The translations under genes were made by a program, and so were the position numbers. A DNA stretch of 64,000 nt from BP-133 sp040756995. GTDB taxonomy: Bacteria; Actinomycetota; Acidimicrobiia; IMCC26256; BP-133. Every line of letters begins with the position of its first letter. Position 1 is the stretch's first letter. Of this stretch, positions 7,982-16,086 are shown piece after piece. The notes under the pieces are model-generated. The model saw only the letters and a program-made list of their open reading frames with translations, made no database searches and was not told the origin of the DNA. The stretch is taken from the NCBI GenBank assembly GCA_040756995.1, contig JBFLYK010000033.1, positions 1 to 64,000 on the forward strand. The letters run 5' to 3'.

Positions 7982-10900
7982 TCACGGTTCGGGAAGGATG
8001 TCTACGGATTCCATCCCGAGGCGCTGCCGGGTCTCCTGATTGGTGATAGCGGCGTGGAGGGCCTGGCGGCGTCGGCTCCAAGCCGCCTTCTCCCGTTGCC
8101 ACCGGGTCCATTCCAGTTCCCGTCTGCGCAGCCGGGCGATCGAACGGTCGAGATCGCCCAACCGTTGGCTGAGCTCGTCTATCGCCTTCGCGTTCGTCAC
8201 CAGCGGCCCGGCGTCAGCGAGATTTGACAGGCGAGCACTGAGTTTCGTGCGGGCGGCCTCGGCCGATCGCAGGGCGCTGGTGGGGTCGGTGGGTGGCCGG
8301 GACAGGCGTTGATCGAGCGAGGCTGCCTCCCGCCTGAGATCCGCCGTTGAGGAACTGGCGGCGAGATGTGCGGCGTCGGCTACCAGAGGATCGCGCTGAT
8401 GGACCATTGGGTCGGGGCGACGAGCGGCGAGCCGGGCGGCGAGGATCTCAAGACCGGATGGTCGGCGGATCGGGGCGGCGTGTCCGACGTCGACTCCGGC
8501 GGCGTCGGGTCGTTCCCCCTCCACGATGTAGACGCGGTTCTCGAGGCGGCCTCTGGTCGTGGCGACGTAGGCGCCGGGGCTGGTGGCGGCGTCGTCGAGG
8601 ACCGCTCGGGAGCGGGTCAGGGTCCGGCCTTGCACGCCATAGTCGGTGACGGCGTACCCGTGTTCGAGATGCGCGGCGACGTACTCACCGGGCAGGGCAA
8701 CCGGGTGGGACGACCCGGTGGGATCGGTGAACGCCACGGTGAGCCGACCCCCGGCGACGTCGACCGCGATCACGCTCCCGAAGGAGCCGTTGCGGACCCA
8801 CCAGGTCGGGTCGGCCGGTGACCGGAGTCGCCGGTCGTTGTGGCGGGCGACTACCCAGTCGCCGGCCTGGAACTCCCGCCCGTCCAGGAGGAGGACAGGT
8901 CCCTGGAGGAGACCGTGCTCCGCAATGAAGTGGCGTGCGGCCCGGTTGAGCCGTTCGCGGGCGTCGTTGGAGCTCGCCACCATCGGTTCGCCGCCGACAG
9001 CCTGATCGGCCCACCAGTCAGCGACCAGCTGCTCGTGGAGTGCGGCGGGTGTTTCGTCCCGGGTGACGAGGCCGGCGTCGTCGCGAACCCGCAGCGACGC
9101 GGCGATGTCTCCATCGCGGAACAGGCTGGATGCCTGCCGTTCGGGGGCCAGGGAGATGACCACCTTGCCTTCGTCATCAGTGATGTCCCGCTGGCGGAGG
9201 TTCGTCGCCAGGGTCGGCACGTCGCTCCGGCCCTCGACCAGCCAGGCGAAGAAGGAACCCGGTCCGACCGCGGCGTGCTGATGCGGGTCTCCAATGAGGA
9301 CGACCGCGCCACCGGCGCGGCGGGTGTGGTCGACGAGGCGGTCGAGGTGACGATGCCCCAGCATCGACGCTTCGTCGGCGATGAGGATCGTGCCCCGCTG
9401 CAGGGAGCCGCCGCGGCCATCGAGTTCGGCGATGGTGCGGGCCACGGTGTCGCAGACCGTAAGCCCGCTGGCCCGGCCGAGTTCCGCGGCGGCGCTGGCT
9501 GTCACGGCACATCCGATCACCGGGAGGCCTGCGGCGTTGAGCGCCTCGACGAGCGCCCGGGTGGCCGTCGTCTTGCCCGAACCAGGCAGGCCGACCACCG
9601 GGCGGAGCAGGGCTTCGCTGGCGCAGACGGCTCGTACCATGCTCGCCTGTTCCCCGGAGAGGTGCGGCGCTCCAGCCAGAGCAGCGTCGACTGCGGGTGG
9701 TTCCACCGCCGGACCGCTGCGCTCGTCGGCGGCGGCCATGAGGCGCTCCTCGATGGCGACGAGTTCCGGGACGCTGAACCGGACAGCGGCGAGGTCGTCC
9801 ACCACCCGGCCCGACTCGAGAACGCGGCCCCGGGGACGGCTCGGGCGGTGCTCGCGTACCTGGATCACGGCGTCGGAGGCCAGGAACCGGTCGGCGCAGT
9901 ACACGACGCCCGGCCCGTCGACAGCACCTGCCAGCAAGGCCGTCAACGTGCAGATCACGTCGCCTCGGTTGAACGTGGCCGCCGCCGACGTCAGACCGTC
10001 CGGCCCGGCGAGCCGGGTGAAGAGAGCGTCGAGTTCTTCGGGCGTGACGTCCCGCGCCACCTCACGCTGAAGGCAGCGGGCGACCTCCCTGGCGGTGAAT
10101 CCGAGCTCGGCCGCTTCCCGTCGCCACCGGGAATGCAGTTCCTCCTCCCGGCCGGCGACATCCTTGGCCCGGCGAGTGGCGAGGGCAGCGAGCTGGCGGG
10201 CGGCGGCGGAGGCGCTGCCATGCCGCTCGACCTCCGCGGCGATCTCGTCCGTCCGCTTGGAGAACTCCCGGATGACGTGAGCGGGAACCCCGTCGGGTTC
10301 GGGGAACGCGGCCGGGCCTGGACAGGTCCGGATCCCGAGGCGCTGCCGTGCCCCGTGGAGGAACGATGCCTGGTACACGGCGTCGGCGGCCCGCTGCTGG
10401 CGGAAGAGCCCGGAGGAGTCCAGCGCGCGGAACCGCCCACCGGGGAGTCGCGTCACGTTGGCAACGAGACAGTGGGTATGGAGGAGCGGGTCGTTCGCCC
10501 GGCTCTCACGGTGGTCGAAGCAGGCGACGATGAGGCCCTCGCCCTTGGCCCTGATGCGGGTCGGCCGTCCTCGCCAGGGGATGGTGGTCCGGGTCAGAGC
10601 GGAGGTCGACTCGAGGTAGGCGAGCGCGTCGTCGACGGCTTGGCGGTGGATGGCGGCCACCGTGTCGCGCACCTCCGGCGGACCGACCGCCCACAGAACG
10701 GACCAGCCCTTGGCCGGACGGAACACGACGTCATAGCCGAGGCGGGTGGCGGGCACGCGGTGGTCGTCGCGAAGCCGGTTGACCTCGTCGATGGGAATCT
10801 CCCATCGACGCTGACGGGTGCTGACCGGCGGGACGAGCAGGCAGCGGGCGGCGGCGACGACGGCGGCGGGGCCGAGGACGTCGGCGAGGCGGGCCCGCAC

Positions 10901-11305
10901 GCCGTCCGGCGACTGCAGGACGGCGGTGGGATCCGCCTCCTGAGCCAGCCGCCACAGATCGGCACCCTCCGCCGCCCAGCGGCGCACCGTCCGGGGGCTG
11001 ACGCCGAGCGCGTCGGCCGCGGCGGAGGCGCCCATCGTCGCTGCTCCTCCACCCCGAGGCCCGTCGCCATCGCCGAGGGTCCGGGTCCGACCTCGGAGGA
11101 GCGGCGTGTTGTCGGCCGGGTGGCGCCCTTCGAGCAGGCGCCGTAGCGCATCGGCGTCGACGACGCCGGACACGCCGAGCGGTTCGGCCAGACGACCCCG
11201 CCACCGCCCCGGGGCCTCTCCCTGGCCGAGGTAGTAGGCGGTCGGATCGGAGGCCACCTGGTCGAGGTAGTAGGCGGCGCTGCGGACGACCGCCAGGTTC
11301 AGCAC
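7982..11305 (-). CDS. traA: MobF-family relaxase/helicase (TraA/TrwC-like)
   Basis: 1107-residue conjugative relaxase. Near the N-terminus are paired tyrosines (AAYYLDQ, TAYYLGQG) suited to nick oriT, and around residues 270-282 is the metal-binding histidine motif ending in LLHTHCLVAN. A putative HTH (ADALGVSPRTVRRWAAEG) sits between them. The C-terminal half is a superfamily 1 helicase: Walker A GLPGSGKTTA at about 571-580, then ILIADEASMLG. GTG 11305 overlaps the stop of the upstream gene by 7 bases. Family size is normal for TraA proteins. It would nick and unwind the transferred strand and interact with the coupling ATPase encoded convergently. Confidence 0.93.
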   Translation of the reverse strand: MLNLAVVRSAAYYLDQVASDPTAYYLGQGEAPGRWRGRLAEPLGVSGVVDADALRRLLEGRHPADNTPLLRGRTRTLGDGDGPRGGGAATMGASAAADALGVSPRTVRRWAAEGADLWRLAQEADPTAVLQSPDGVRARLADVLGPAAVVAAARCLLVPPVSTRQRRWEIPIDEVNRLRDDHRVPATRLGYDVVFRPAKGWSVLWAVGPPEVRDTVAAIHRQAVDDALAYLESTSALTRTTIPWRGRPTRIRAKGEGLIVACFDHRESRANDPLLHTHCLVANVTRLPGGRFRALDSSGLFRQQRAADAVYQASFLHGARQRLGIRTCPGPAAFPEPDGVPAHVIREFSKRTDEIAAEVERHGSASAAARQLAALATRRAKDVAGREEELHSRWRREAAELGFTAREVARCLQREVARDVTPEELDALFTRLAGPDGLTSAAATFNRGDVICTLTALLAGAVDGPGVVYCADRFLASDAVIQVREHRPSRPRGRVLESGRVVDDLAAVRFSVPELVAIEERLMAAADERSGPAVEPPAVDAALAGAPHLSGEQASMVRAVCASEALLRPVVGLPGSGKTTATRALVEALNAAGLPVIGCAVTASAAAELGRASGLTVCDTVARTIAELDGRGGSLQRGTILIADEASMLGHRHLDRLVDHTRRAGGAVVLIGDPHQHAAVGPGSFFAWLVEGRSDVPTLATNLRQRDITDDEGKVVISLAPERQASSLFRDGDIAASLRVRDDAGLVTRDETPAALHEQLVADWWADQAVGGEPMVASSNDARERLNRAARHFIAEHGLLQGPVLLLDGREFQAGDWVVARHNDRRLRSPADPTWWVRNGSFGSVIAVDVAGGRLTVAFTDPTGSSHPVALPGEYVAAHLEHGYAVTDYGVQGRTLTRSRAVLDDAATSPGAYVATTRGRLENRVYIVEGERPDAAGVDVGHAAPIRRPSGLEILAARLAARRPDPMVHQRDPLVADAAHLAASSSTADLRREAASLDQRLSRPPTDPTSALRSAEAARTKLSARLSNLADAGPLVTNAKAIDELSQRLGDLDRSIARLRRRELEWTRWQREKAAWSRRRQALHAAITNQETRQRLGMESVDILPEP

Positions 11306-12009
11306 CAGTCGTCGGCAAGCGTGGCGAGGTGCCGCTCGGCCCGGCGACGCCGGGTGCGCAATACGGTCGGGTCGATCCCCCGGTCGGCGGCGAGGACATG
11401 GCAGGGAACGCCGACCACCCGGGTCGTGTAGATGAGGGCGGCGTCGCGTTGGCGAACCGTTCCCCGTCTGACGCCGTCGACCAGAAGGGCGGTCAGATCC
11501 TCGCTGGCACTCCGCGGTGGCCGGGGAGCCGGAGCCGCCCGGCCGAGCTCACCAAGCGGTACGACGGGAGACCGGCGGCTCACGGCCTCCGCTCGGCGCA
11601 GCCGGTCCCCGACCCGCCACGCCACTGCCGCGGCCGGGTAGGCGACGTTGGTGCCGGCCAGTTCCCGGATCCGCTCGAGCGCCAGGGTGAGGACCTGGGC
11701 GAGCCGCTCGTCGGCATCCTCGCCGGCGGACGGGTGGCGGCCGCACAGCCGGACGAGCCCCGGGAGCAGCGCCTGAAGGAGGCATCGGCGGGCGAGGGGA
11801 TCGACGCCCGACAGTCGGAGCAGCGGCCGCAGGACTTCGCTGGCCGTCTCGTCGCCGGGCTGATTCGCGGTGGCTACCAGCTCGTCGAGCGACCTCACGC
11901 CGGCGAGCGACGGCTCGGACGCCTGCCACCTCCGGAGCGCCCGGTCGGCTCCCGCTCCGGTCGCCACTGCTGCCCATTCCCGTTCGAGGTCGTCGCGCAG
12001 TCGTCCCAT
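11299..12009 (-). CDS. Sigma-factor-like / HTH regulatory protein
   Basis: 236-residue protein starting MGRLRDDLEREWAAV. The C-terminal part (RDAALIYTTRVVGVPCHVLAADRGIDPTV, then RRRRAERHLATL) resembles sigma-70 region 4 or a related HTH, and the middle contains VAWRVGDRLRRAEAV, similar to a region-2 type helix. I chose ATG 12009 because the open frame further upstream runs through the 12-bp repeat region and encodes only low-complexity Trp/Pro/Ser/Arg sequence. It overlaps the relaxase start by 7 bases and probably controls transfer genes. It could instead be a replication accessory protein. Confidence 0.6.
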   Translation of the reverse strand: MGRLRDDLEREWAAVATGAGADRALRRWQASEPSLAGVRSLDELVATANQPGDETASEVLRPLLRLSGVDPLARRCLLQALLPGLVRLCGRHPSAGEDADERLAQVLTLALERIRELAGTNVAYPAAAVAWRVGDRLRRAEAVSRRSPVVPLGELGRAAPAPRPPRSASEDLTALLVDGVRRGTVRQRDAALIYTTRVVGVPCHVLAADRGIDPTVLRTRRRRAERHLATLADDWC

Positions 12010-12031
12010 GGGTCCGACTGTCCGCAGCAGG

Positions 12032-12062
12032 CTTGGCCACCGACTTGGCCGCCGACTTGGCC
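12032..12062 (-). repeat. Iteron-like triplet 1 (GGCCAAG every 12 bp)
   Basis: Three copies of CTTGGCC on the plus strand at 12032, 12044 and 12056, exactly 12 bp apart; read on the minus strand they are GGCCAAG. The triplet ends 23 bp upstream of ATG 12009 and points toward that gene. It is probably a binding array for a regulator or replication protein. Confidence 0.85.
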
Positions 12063-12106
12063 GGCGGCCGAACGGCGAAAAAAGTCGGGCCCAAAGGTGG
12101 CGGGCA

Positions 12107-12137
12107 CTTGGCCGCCGACTTGGCCAACCGCTTGGCC
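12107..12137 (-). repeat. Iteron-like triplet 2 (GGCCAAG every 12 bp)
   Basis: Second array with plus-strand CTTGGCC at 12107, 12119 and 12131, again exactly 12 bp apart and in the same orientation as triplet 1, whose start lies 75 bp away. The 5-bp spacers differ (GCCGA, AACCG), so the 7-bp core is what is conserved. Confidence 0.85.
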
Positions 12138-12733
12138 ACCACACCGACAGCCACACCAGCCAACAGGAATGAACGGCTGTGCCGCGACAAGCGGTCGTCC
12201 AGTCCGCCCGGTGCCCCAAGAACGGGGGTTCATGTCCGGGGTATCACCCCACACGGCCGGCTCCTTGGAGCCCGGACGCAGGCGACTGCCCTACTCCAGG
12301 ACATGCAGCACAGCGGCCCCCGCCACGCGCCGCGTTCTCCAACGAGCGCGCCCCTCCTGCGGCGGCTTCGACCATGACGATGTTCCGGTGAAGGTGGCGA
12401 ACATCAGCGCCAGCGCGGTTCGGGCGTGTCCTCCGACCCGCTCCAGGGGCTCCGCTCCCCCCCCCCGCCGCGCCCGGCAACCCGCCCCGCGAGACCCATG
12501 GCCGACCGCACTTCGGGCCCGGCCTTCCCCTACGGCCGTGTCGGCGAAGCGGACACGGCGTGATCTGTACAGCTTTCTGACCCCCGGAGGAACGGCGTTC
12601 GGGTCGCGCCGGGGGAAGTCCGCCGCACGGGTGTGCGCGGGCGGCCCGGGGGGCAGCGGACATCGACGCTAGGTGCTGTTCGCCGGTCGGGGTCGATGCG
12701 GCCGTCGGGAGATTTCTTTCGGAAATTTCTCGT
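12138..12733. other. Non-coding region between divergent operons; candidate origin/oriT region
   Basis: About 600 bases with no coding region I can support. It lies between the sigma-like/relaxase genes (minus) and the ParA-like/primase genes (plus) and is bracketed by GGCCAAG triplets. It contains a run of ten C at 12467-12476 and an imperfect inverted repeat of GAGATTTC/GAAATTTCTC type near 12711-12731. An origin of replication, transfer origin or a long divergent promoter is plausible from position; none is shown by sequence alone. Confidence 0.5.
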
Positions 12734-12764
12734 GGCCAAGCGCGTGGCCAAGTCGGCGGCCAAG
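12734..12764 (+). repeat. Iteron-like triplet 3, inverted relative to triplets 1 and 2
   Basis: Three GGCCAAG cores on the plus strand at 12734, 12746 and 12758, 12 bp apart, one with the spacer TCGGC that also occurs in triplets 1 and 2. It lies 78 bp upstream of the ParA-like start at 12842 and points toward it, so every triplet faces its nearest downstream gene. Confidence 0.85.
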
Positions 12765-12841
12765 TGCCCGAGCGCACGATGCCCGGCAGTCGGGAGAGAC
12801 CCGGCCGGCGGGTTGAGCCCGCCAACCGAAAGGACTCCACC

Positions 12842-13495
12842 GTGGACGACGTCATCGTCTTCGTCGGCGCCAGGGGCGGCCAGGGCACCTCCACGATCGC
12901 GGCCACCGCCGCCCTCCAGGCCGCCCAGCATGCACCGACCTCGCTGCTCTGCCTCGACCCGCTCGCCACGGCCGCGCTCCTCGGCTCGTCGCCGGTCCTG
13001 CCGGGGGACCACGCCGAGATCGCCCCCCGCCTCACCCTCGCCGGCCTCGACGGTCCCCGCGGTGCCGTGACCGTCATCGACGCCGGCATGCTCGCCACGG
13101 CCCCACCGCCGCCCGTCGGCAGCCGCACCGTCCTCGTGCTCCGTGGACCCTCCTACCTGGCCCTCCACACGGCCGTCGGCCACCCGGACCTCCACGCCGA
13201 CGGCGCAGTCGTCGTCGCCGAATCCGGGCGGGCGCTCTCCGACCTCGACGTGAGGGAGATCCTGGCCGTGCCCGTTCTGGCCACCGTGCCTTTCCGGGCT
13301 GAGATCGCCCGGACAGTCGACGCCGGCCTGCTCCTCACCGAAGCAACGAGCCTCCCCGGCCTCCGCCCCGTCCACTCCCTCGTCGACGGGCTCCTCCCCG
13401 ACCGGGCGCTCCGCCGCCAGCTCGACGTGCGAAGCCCCGCCCTCCACCGGGCAGCCCACGACGCCCCGCTCCTCGACGCCGAGGTCGGCTGGTGA
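12842..13495 (+). CDS. ParA/MinD-like ATPase with divergent P-loop
   Basis: 217-residue protein beginning VDDVIVFVGARGGQGTSTIAA. The segment ARGGQGTST aligns with the deviant Walker A of ParA/MinD ATPases (KGGxGKST), but the second lysine position is Thr. VTVIDAG may serve as Walker B. GTG 12842 is preceded by GAAAGGA with proper spacing, which decides it over an in-frame ATG at 12764 lying in the repeat array. It probably acts in partition, in positioning the transfer apparatus (CpaE/TadZ-like) or in replication control. The missing lysine means ATP hydrolysis may be weak or absent. Confidence 0.65.
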   Translation: MDDVIVFVGARGGQGTSTIAATAALQAAQHAPTSLLCLDPLATAALLGSSPVLPGDHAEIAPRLTLAGLDGPRGAVTVIDAGMLATAPPPPVGSRTVLVLRGPSYLALHTAVGHPDLHADGAVVVAESGRALSDLDVREILAVPVLATVPFRAEIARTVDAGLLLTEATSLPGLRPVHSLVDGLLPDRALRRQLDVRSPALHRAAHDAPLLDAEVGW

Positions 13496-14001
13496 GAGCC
13501 CGCCGACGGGGAGACCCTCCGGGGCAGGACCTCCAACGGTGGCTCTCGGAGCATGACCCCCTGGTCCTCGTCGCCGACCGCAACCCCGTCCTCGAAACCC
13601 TCGGCCACGACCCCCGCTCCGCCGCCGCCGAGGTGCTGTGGCTGAACCGGCTTGGTCCTTCGGCGATCTGCGCCCACCGTCGCCTCGTCACCCTCCTCGA
13701 GGTCGTGGGCGACGGCCATGCGGTCCCGCTCGAGGCGTTGGCCAGCGATCTCGGCATTCCCGGTGGGACCGGCCGGAACGCCAAGATCTGCCGGACGCTG
13801 GCCCGGCTCGTGGACTGGGGGATCGCCACGCCCCGGGGCGAGGCCCTGGCCGTCACCATGGCGCTGCCGCCCGCCCGGCGGCTCCACCACCGCCTCGAGG
13901 ACACGCTCACTCCGCCGGCGGCCAACCTGCCGACACCAGGCGCCCGTGGGCTCCGGCCCGGCCTCGATCGGGTGGAGCCGAGCCGGGAGGTCTCGCTGTG
14001 A
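13492..14001 (+). CDS. Hypothetical protein, possible winged-helix
   Basis: 169-residue basic protein that I do not recognise. It starts at a GTG overlapping the ParA-like stop codon and ends in a GTGA overlap with the primase-polymerase gene, so all three are coupled. The central region (EVLWLNRLGPSAICAHRRLVTLL, split here: AEVLWLNRLGPS and AICAHRRLVTLL) plus VPLEALASDLGIPGG and NAKICRTLARLVDWGIATPR look like a winged-helix fold. The role is probably DNA binding in replication or partition; this rests on position and helix pattern only. Confidence 0.55.
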   Translation: MRARRRGDPPGQDLQRWLSEHDPLVLVADRNPVLETLGHDPRSAAAEVLWLNRLGPSAICAHRRLVTLLEVVGDGHAVPLEALASDLGIPGGTGRNAKICRTLARLVDWGIATPRGEALAVTMALPPARRLHHRLEDTLTPPAANLPTPGARGLRPGLDRVEPSREVSL

Positions 14002-14903
14002 GCGGCACCGCCGGCGACTACGCCCTCCGCTACGCGGCGCGAGGGTGGCTGGTCCTGCCCTGCCACGAGCCGACGATGGGCGGCTGCAGTTGCCGGCGGC
14101 CTGACTGTGCCAGCCCCGGGAAGCATCCCCGGATCCGGCGGGGCCTTCACGACGCCACGCTCAACCCAGCCGTCATCACGCGGTGGTGGCAGCGATGGCC
14201 CGACGCTGGAGTCGCCGTCCGCACCGGCGCAATCAGCGGCGTTGTGGTCGTCGACATCGATCGCCACAGCGGCGGGTTCAACTCCCTGGGCGAGCTCCAG
14301 CGGCGCCACGGCCGCTTCCCTCCCACCCTCGTGACGTTCACCGGGGGCGGCGGACGCCACTACTGGTTCACCCACCCCGGCCATCCCGTCCCCAACAGCA
14401 CCGGCCGCCTCGGCCCGGGCATCGACATCCGCGGCGACGGCGGCTACGTCCTTGCACCCCCGAGCCGACACGTCTCCAACCGCCGCTACGAATGGGCTGC
14501 CCGGCCGCCCATGGCGTCCCTTCCCGACTGGGTCATTCAACGGGTTCGAGAACCGGTTTCTCTTCCCGAGCCGCCACGCCACCGCTCATCGATGGCTGGA
14601 CCCTGGGCCGGCGCAGCGCTGACCGCCGAAGTCAGTCTGGTTCGTTCCTCCGCTCCCGGCATCCGGAACCACACCCTCAACCGAGCGGCGTTCTGCCTCG
14701 GCCAGCTCGTCGGCGCCGGCTACCTCGACGACGAAACGGTTCGCGACGAACTGACATCGGCTGCCCTCCACGCCGGCCTCACCCCTCGGGAGATCCGCGC
14801 CACGGTGGCCAGCGGACTCCGTGCGGGCACCCGCCTCCCCCGCCACCCACCGGTCCCCGAACGCGGCCACTCGGCAGCAACAGCGATGGACCGTCACCCG
14901 TAG
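13998..14903 (+). CDS. Bifunctional DNA primase/polymerase (Prim-Pol)
   Basis: 301-residue archaeo-eukaryotic primase-like protein as found on plasmids, phages and integrative elements. Catalytic acidic motif VVVVDIDRHSGG has DxD at residues 86-88. A Cys-rich insertion (GGCSCRRPDCASPGKHPR, cysteines 30, 32 and 37) is typical of the family, and GPGIDIRGDGGYVLAPPS is the conserved C-terminal motif. GTG 13998 overlaps the stop of the upstream gene. It would prime or copy element DNA. No replicative helicase domain is fused, unlike some longer relatives. Confidence 0.9.
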   Translation: MSGTAGDYALRYAARGWLVLPCHEPTMGGCSCRRPDCASPGKHPRIRRGLHDATLNPAVITRWWQRWPDAGVAVRTGAISGVVVVDIDRHSGGFNSLGELQRRHGRFPPTLVTFTGGGGRHYWFTHPGHPVPNSTGRLGPGIDIRGDGGYVLAPPSRHVSNRRYEWAARPPMASLPDWVIQRVREPVSLPEPPRHRSSMAGPWAGAALTAEVSLVRSSAPGIRNHTLNRAAFCLGQLVGAGYLDDETVRDELTSAALHAGLTPREIRATVASGLRAGTRLPRHPPVPERGHSAATAMDRHP

Positions 14904-15022
14904 GGCGAAATCGACAGAGCGGTGAACTACTGCGCTGATGTCGAACCGAGTCCGAATCTTCAGGGACACCCATCCAGCGGACACCACTTTGCCCCCCGAG
15001 ATGAACGACGACAGGAGCGCAG

Positions 15023-15487
15023 ATGATCGACAACGCCGCAACGCCCCATACGCCGTCCACGACGCCGATTCGATTCCCTCCGCTTCCACCTCGGCAGACT
15101 GGCGAGGAGAGCCTTCGCTTGACGAGACGCTTCGTATCCTCACCGATGGCGGGCATGGACCTCGACCAGACTCCTGGACCAGGCAGTTGGATCCTTCGCG
15201 CTGCGTGTGCCGGTCTCCCAACCCACTACTTCTTCGGCGACACACCAAATGACACTGGCGTCGCCGTAGCTGTGTGCCAGACGTGTTCCGTGCGAAAGGA
15301 CTGCGCGGCCTACGCCCTCGCGACGCCGGTCGACGGTGTCTGGGGCGGTCTGACCGAAGCCGACCGTCACCTCATCCCCCGCCGCGACAAGTGCAATACC
15401 GAGCGTCGGCTCGTCGGCGCATCCACGGGCGGTGGCACTTGTCTCACGCAAAGCGAAATTCCGGCATCTGGGTCGAAACGGACGTAA
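15023..15487 (+). CDS. WhiB-family iron-sulfur transcription factor
   Basis: 154-residue WhiB-like protein. The four cluster-binding cysteines are C62, C85, C88 and C94 (C-x2-C-x5-C in the last three), followed by the family loop VDGVWGGLTEADR and basic residues for DNA contact. AGGAG precedes ATG 15023; the N-terminal 40 residues are low in conservation, and Met42 or Met45 could be later starts. WhiB proteins are restricted to actinobacteria and their phages or plasmids and act with sigma factors. Here it may control element functions such as transfer or the secreted proteins that follow. Confidence 0.92.
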   Translation: MIDNAATPHTPSTTPIRFPPLPPRQTGEESLRLTRRFVSSPMAGMDLDQTPGPGSWILRAACAGLPTHYFFGDTPNDTGVAVAVCQTCSVRKDCAAYALATPVDGVWGGLTEADRHLIPRRDKCNTERRLVGASTGGGTCLTQSEIPASGSKRT

Positions 15488-15520
15488 GGAACGGCCGGGT
15501 TCGTCGTTGGAGAAGCATCC

Positions 15521-15541
15521 GGGCCCCCCAGAGGTGGGCCC
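15521..15541 (+). terminator. GC-rich hairpin after whiB
   Basis: GGGCCCCCC AGA GGTGGGCCC can form a hairpin with one mismatch and a three-base loop, 34 bases after the WhiB stop. No U-tract follows, so it is a possible actinobacterial I-shaped terminator or a processing site before the secreted-protein genes. Confidence 0.35.
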
Positions 15542-15561
15542 GCCCCCTTGGGAGGTCCCCC

Positions 15562-16032
15562 ATGCGTCGCTCTCTACTGATCCTCACCGCGCTCTCGCTG
15601 CTCTTGGGCTCGCCCGCCCTCGCCGGCGAGCAGGCCGTAGATGAGTCCTCATGCCCGCCGCCGGAGATCACGCACGCCTACGACACTGAGGAACTCCGGG
15701 TGCATGTGAAGTTGCCGGCGTCGGGCTGTCCCCCAAGCGAACACCACATGTTCATGGTGTCGGCGTCAATTACGCGCTTCGACGACATCGGTCCCACCGA
15801 CAGCATCGATCGGTCGGTCATGTGCGGCCCGTTCCCGGCCGCTGAGGACCACGACCCCGAGTACCCGCCGGCCCAGTACTTCTGCGACGTCGAAGTGGCC
15901 CTCGACCATCCCCCAGTAGAAACCATCAAGTACGACATCGACGTCGGCTACCCGGGCGCAACGTCGCCTCGCAACCGCACGGTGATCCTGGCCTGCTCGT
16001 CGGACGACGAAACAGCAGCTTGCGACGAGTAA
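15562..16032 (+). CDS. Secreted hypothetical protein A
   Basis: 156 residues with a clear Sec signal peptide (MRRSLLILTALSLLLGSPALA, cleavage after ALA). The mature part has six cysteines (in SSCPPP, SGCPPS, VMCGPF, YFCDVE, LACSSD and AACDE), suggesting disulfides outside the cell. Start ATG 15562 follows GGGAGG, which itself lies in a small GGGA/TCCC palindrome. It resembles the next gene: both contain xxHPPVE followed by an FxF/VGYP strand, a charged turn and an LAC/ALC end. Function is unknown. Confidence 0.7.
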   Translation: MRRSLLILTALSLLLGSPALAGEQAVDESSCPPPEITHAYDTEELRVHVKLPASGCPPSEHHMFMVSASITRFDDIGPTDSIDRSVMCGPFPAAEDHDPEYPPAQYFCDVEVALDHPPVETIKYDIDVGYPGATSPRNRTVILACSSDDETAACDE

Positions 16033-16086
16033 GGCATCAACTCGATCCCGCCCATGATCCTCAGGCGTTCACTGAAAGGTCCCGTG

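Noticed and set aside
8840..11146. Long plus-strand open frame opposite the relaxase
   Set aside because: It is a mirror of codon bias in GC-rich DNA; the minus strand has clear relaxase and helicase motifs.
12010..12219. N-terminal extension of the sigma-like protein through the repeat arrays
   Set aside because: The translation there is Trp/Pro/Ser/Arg low-complexity sequence produced by the 12-bp repeats; the arrays look regulatory.
12032..12764. CRISPR-like array
   Set aside because: Cores are only 7 bp with 5-bp spacers and occur in opposite orientations.
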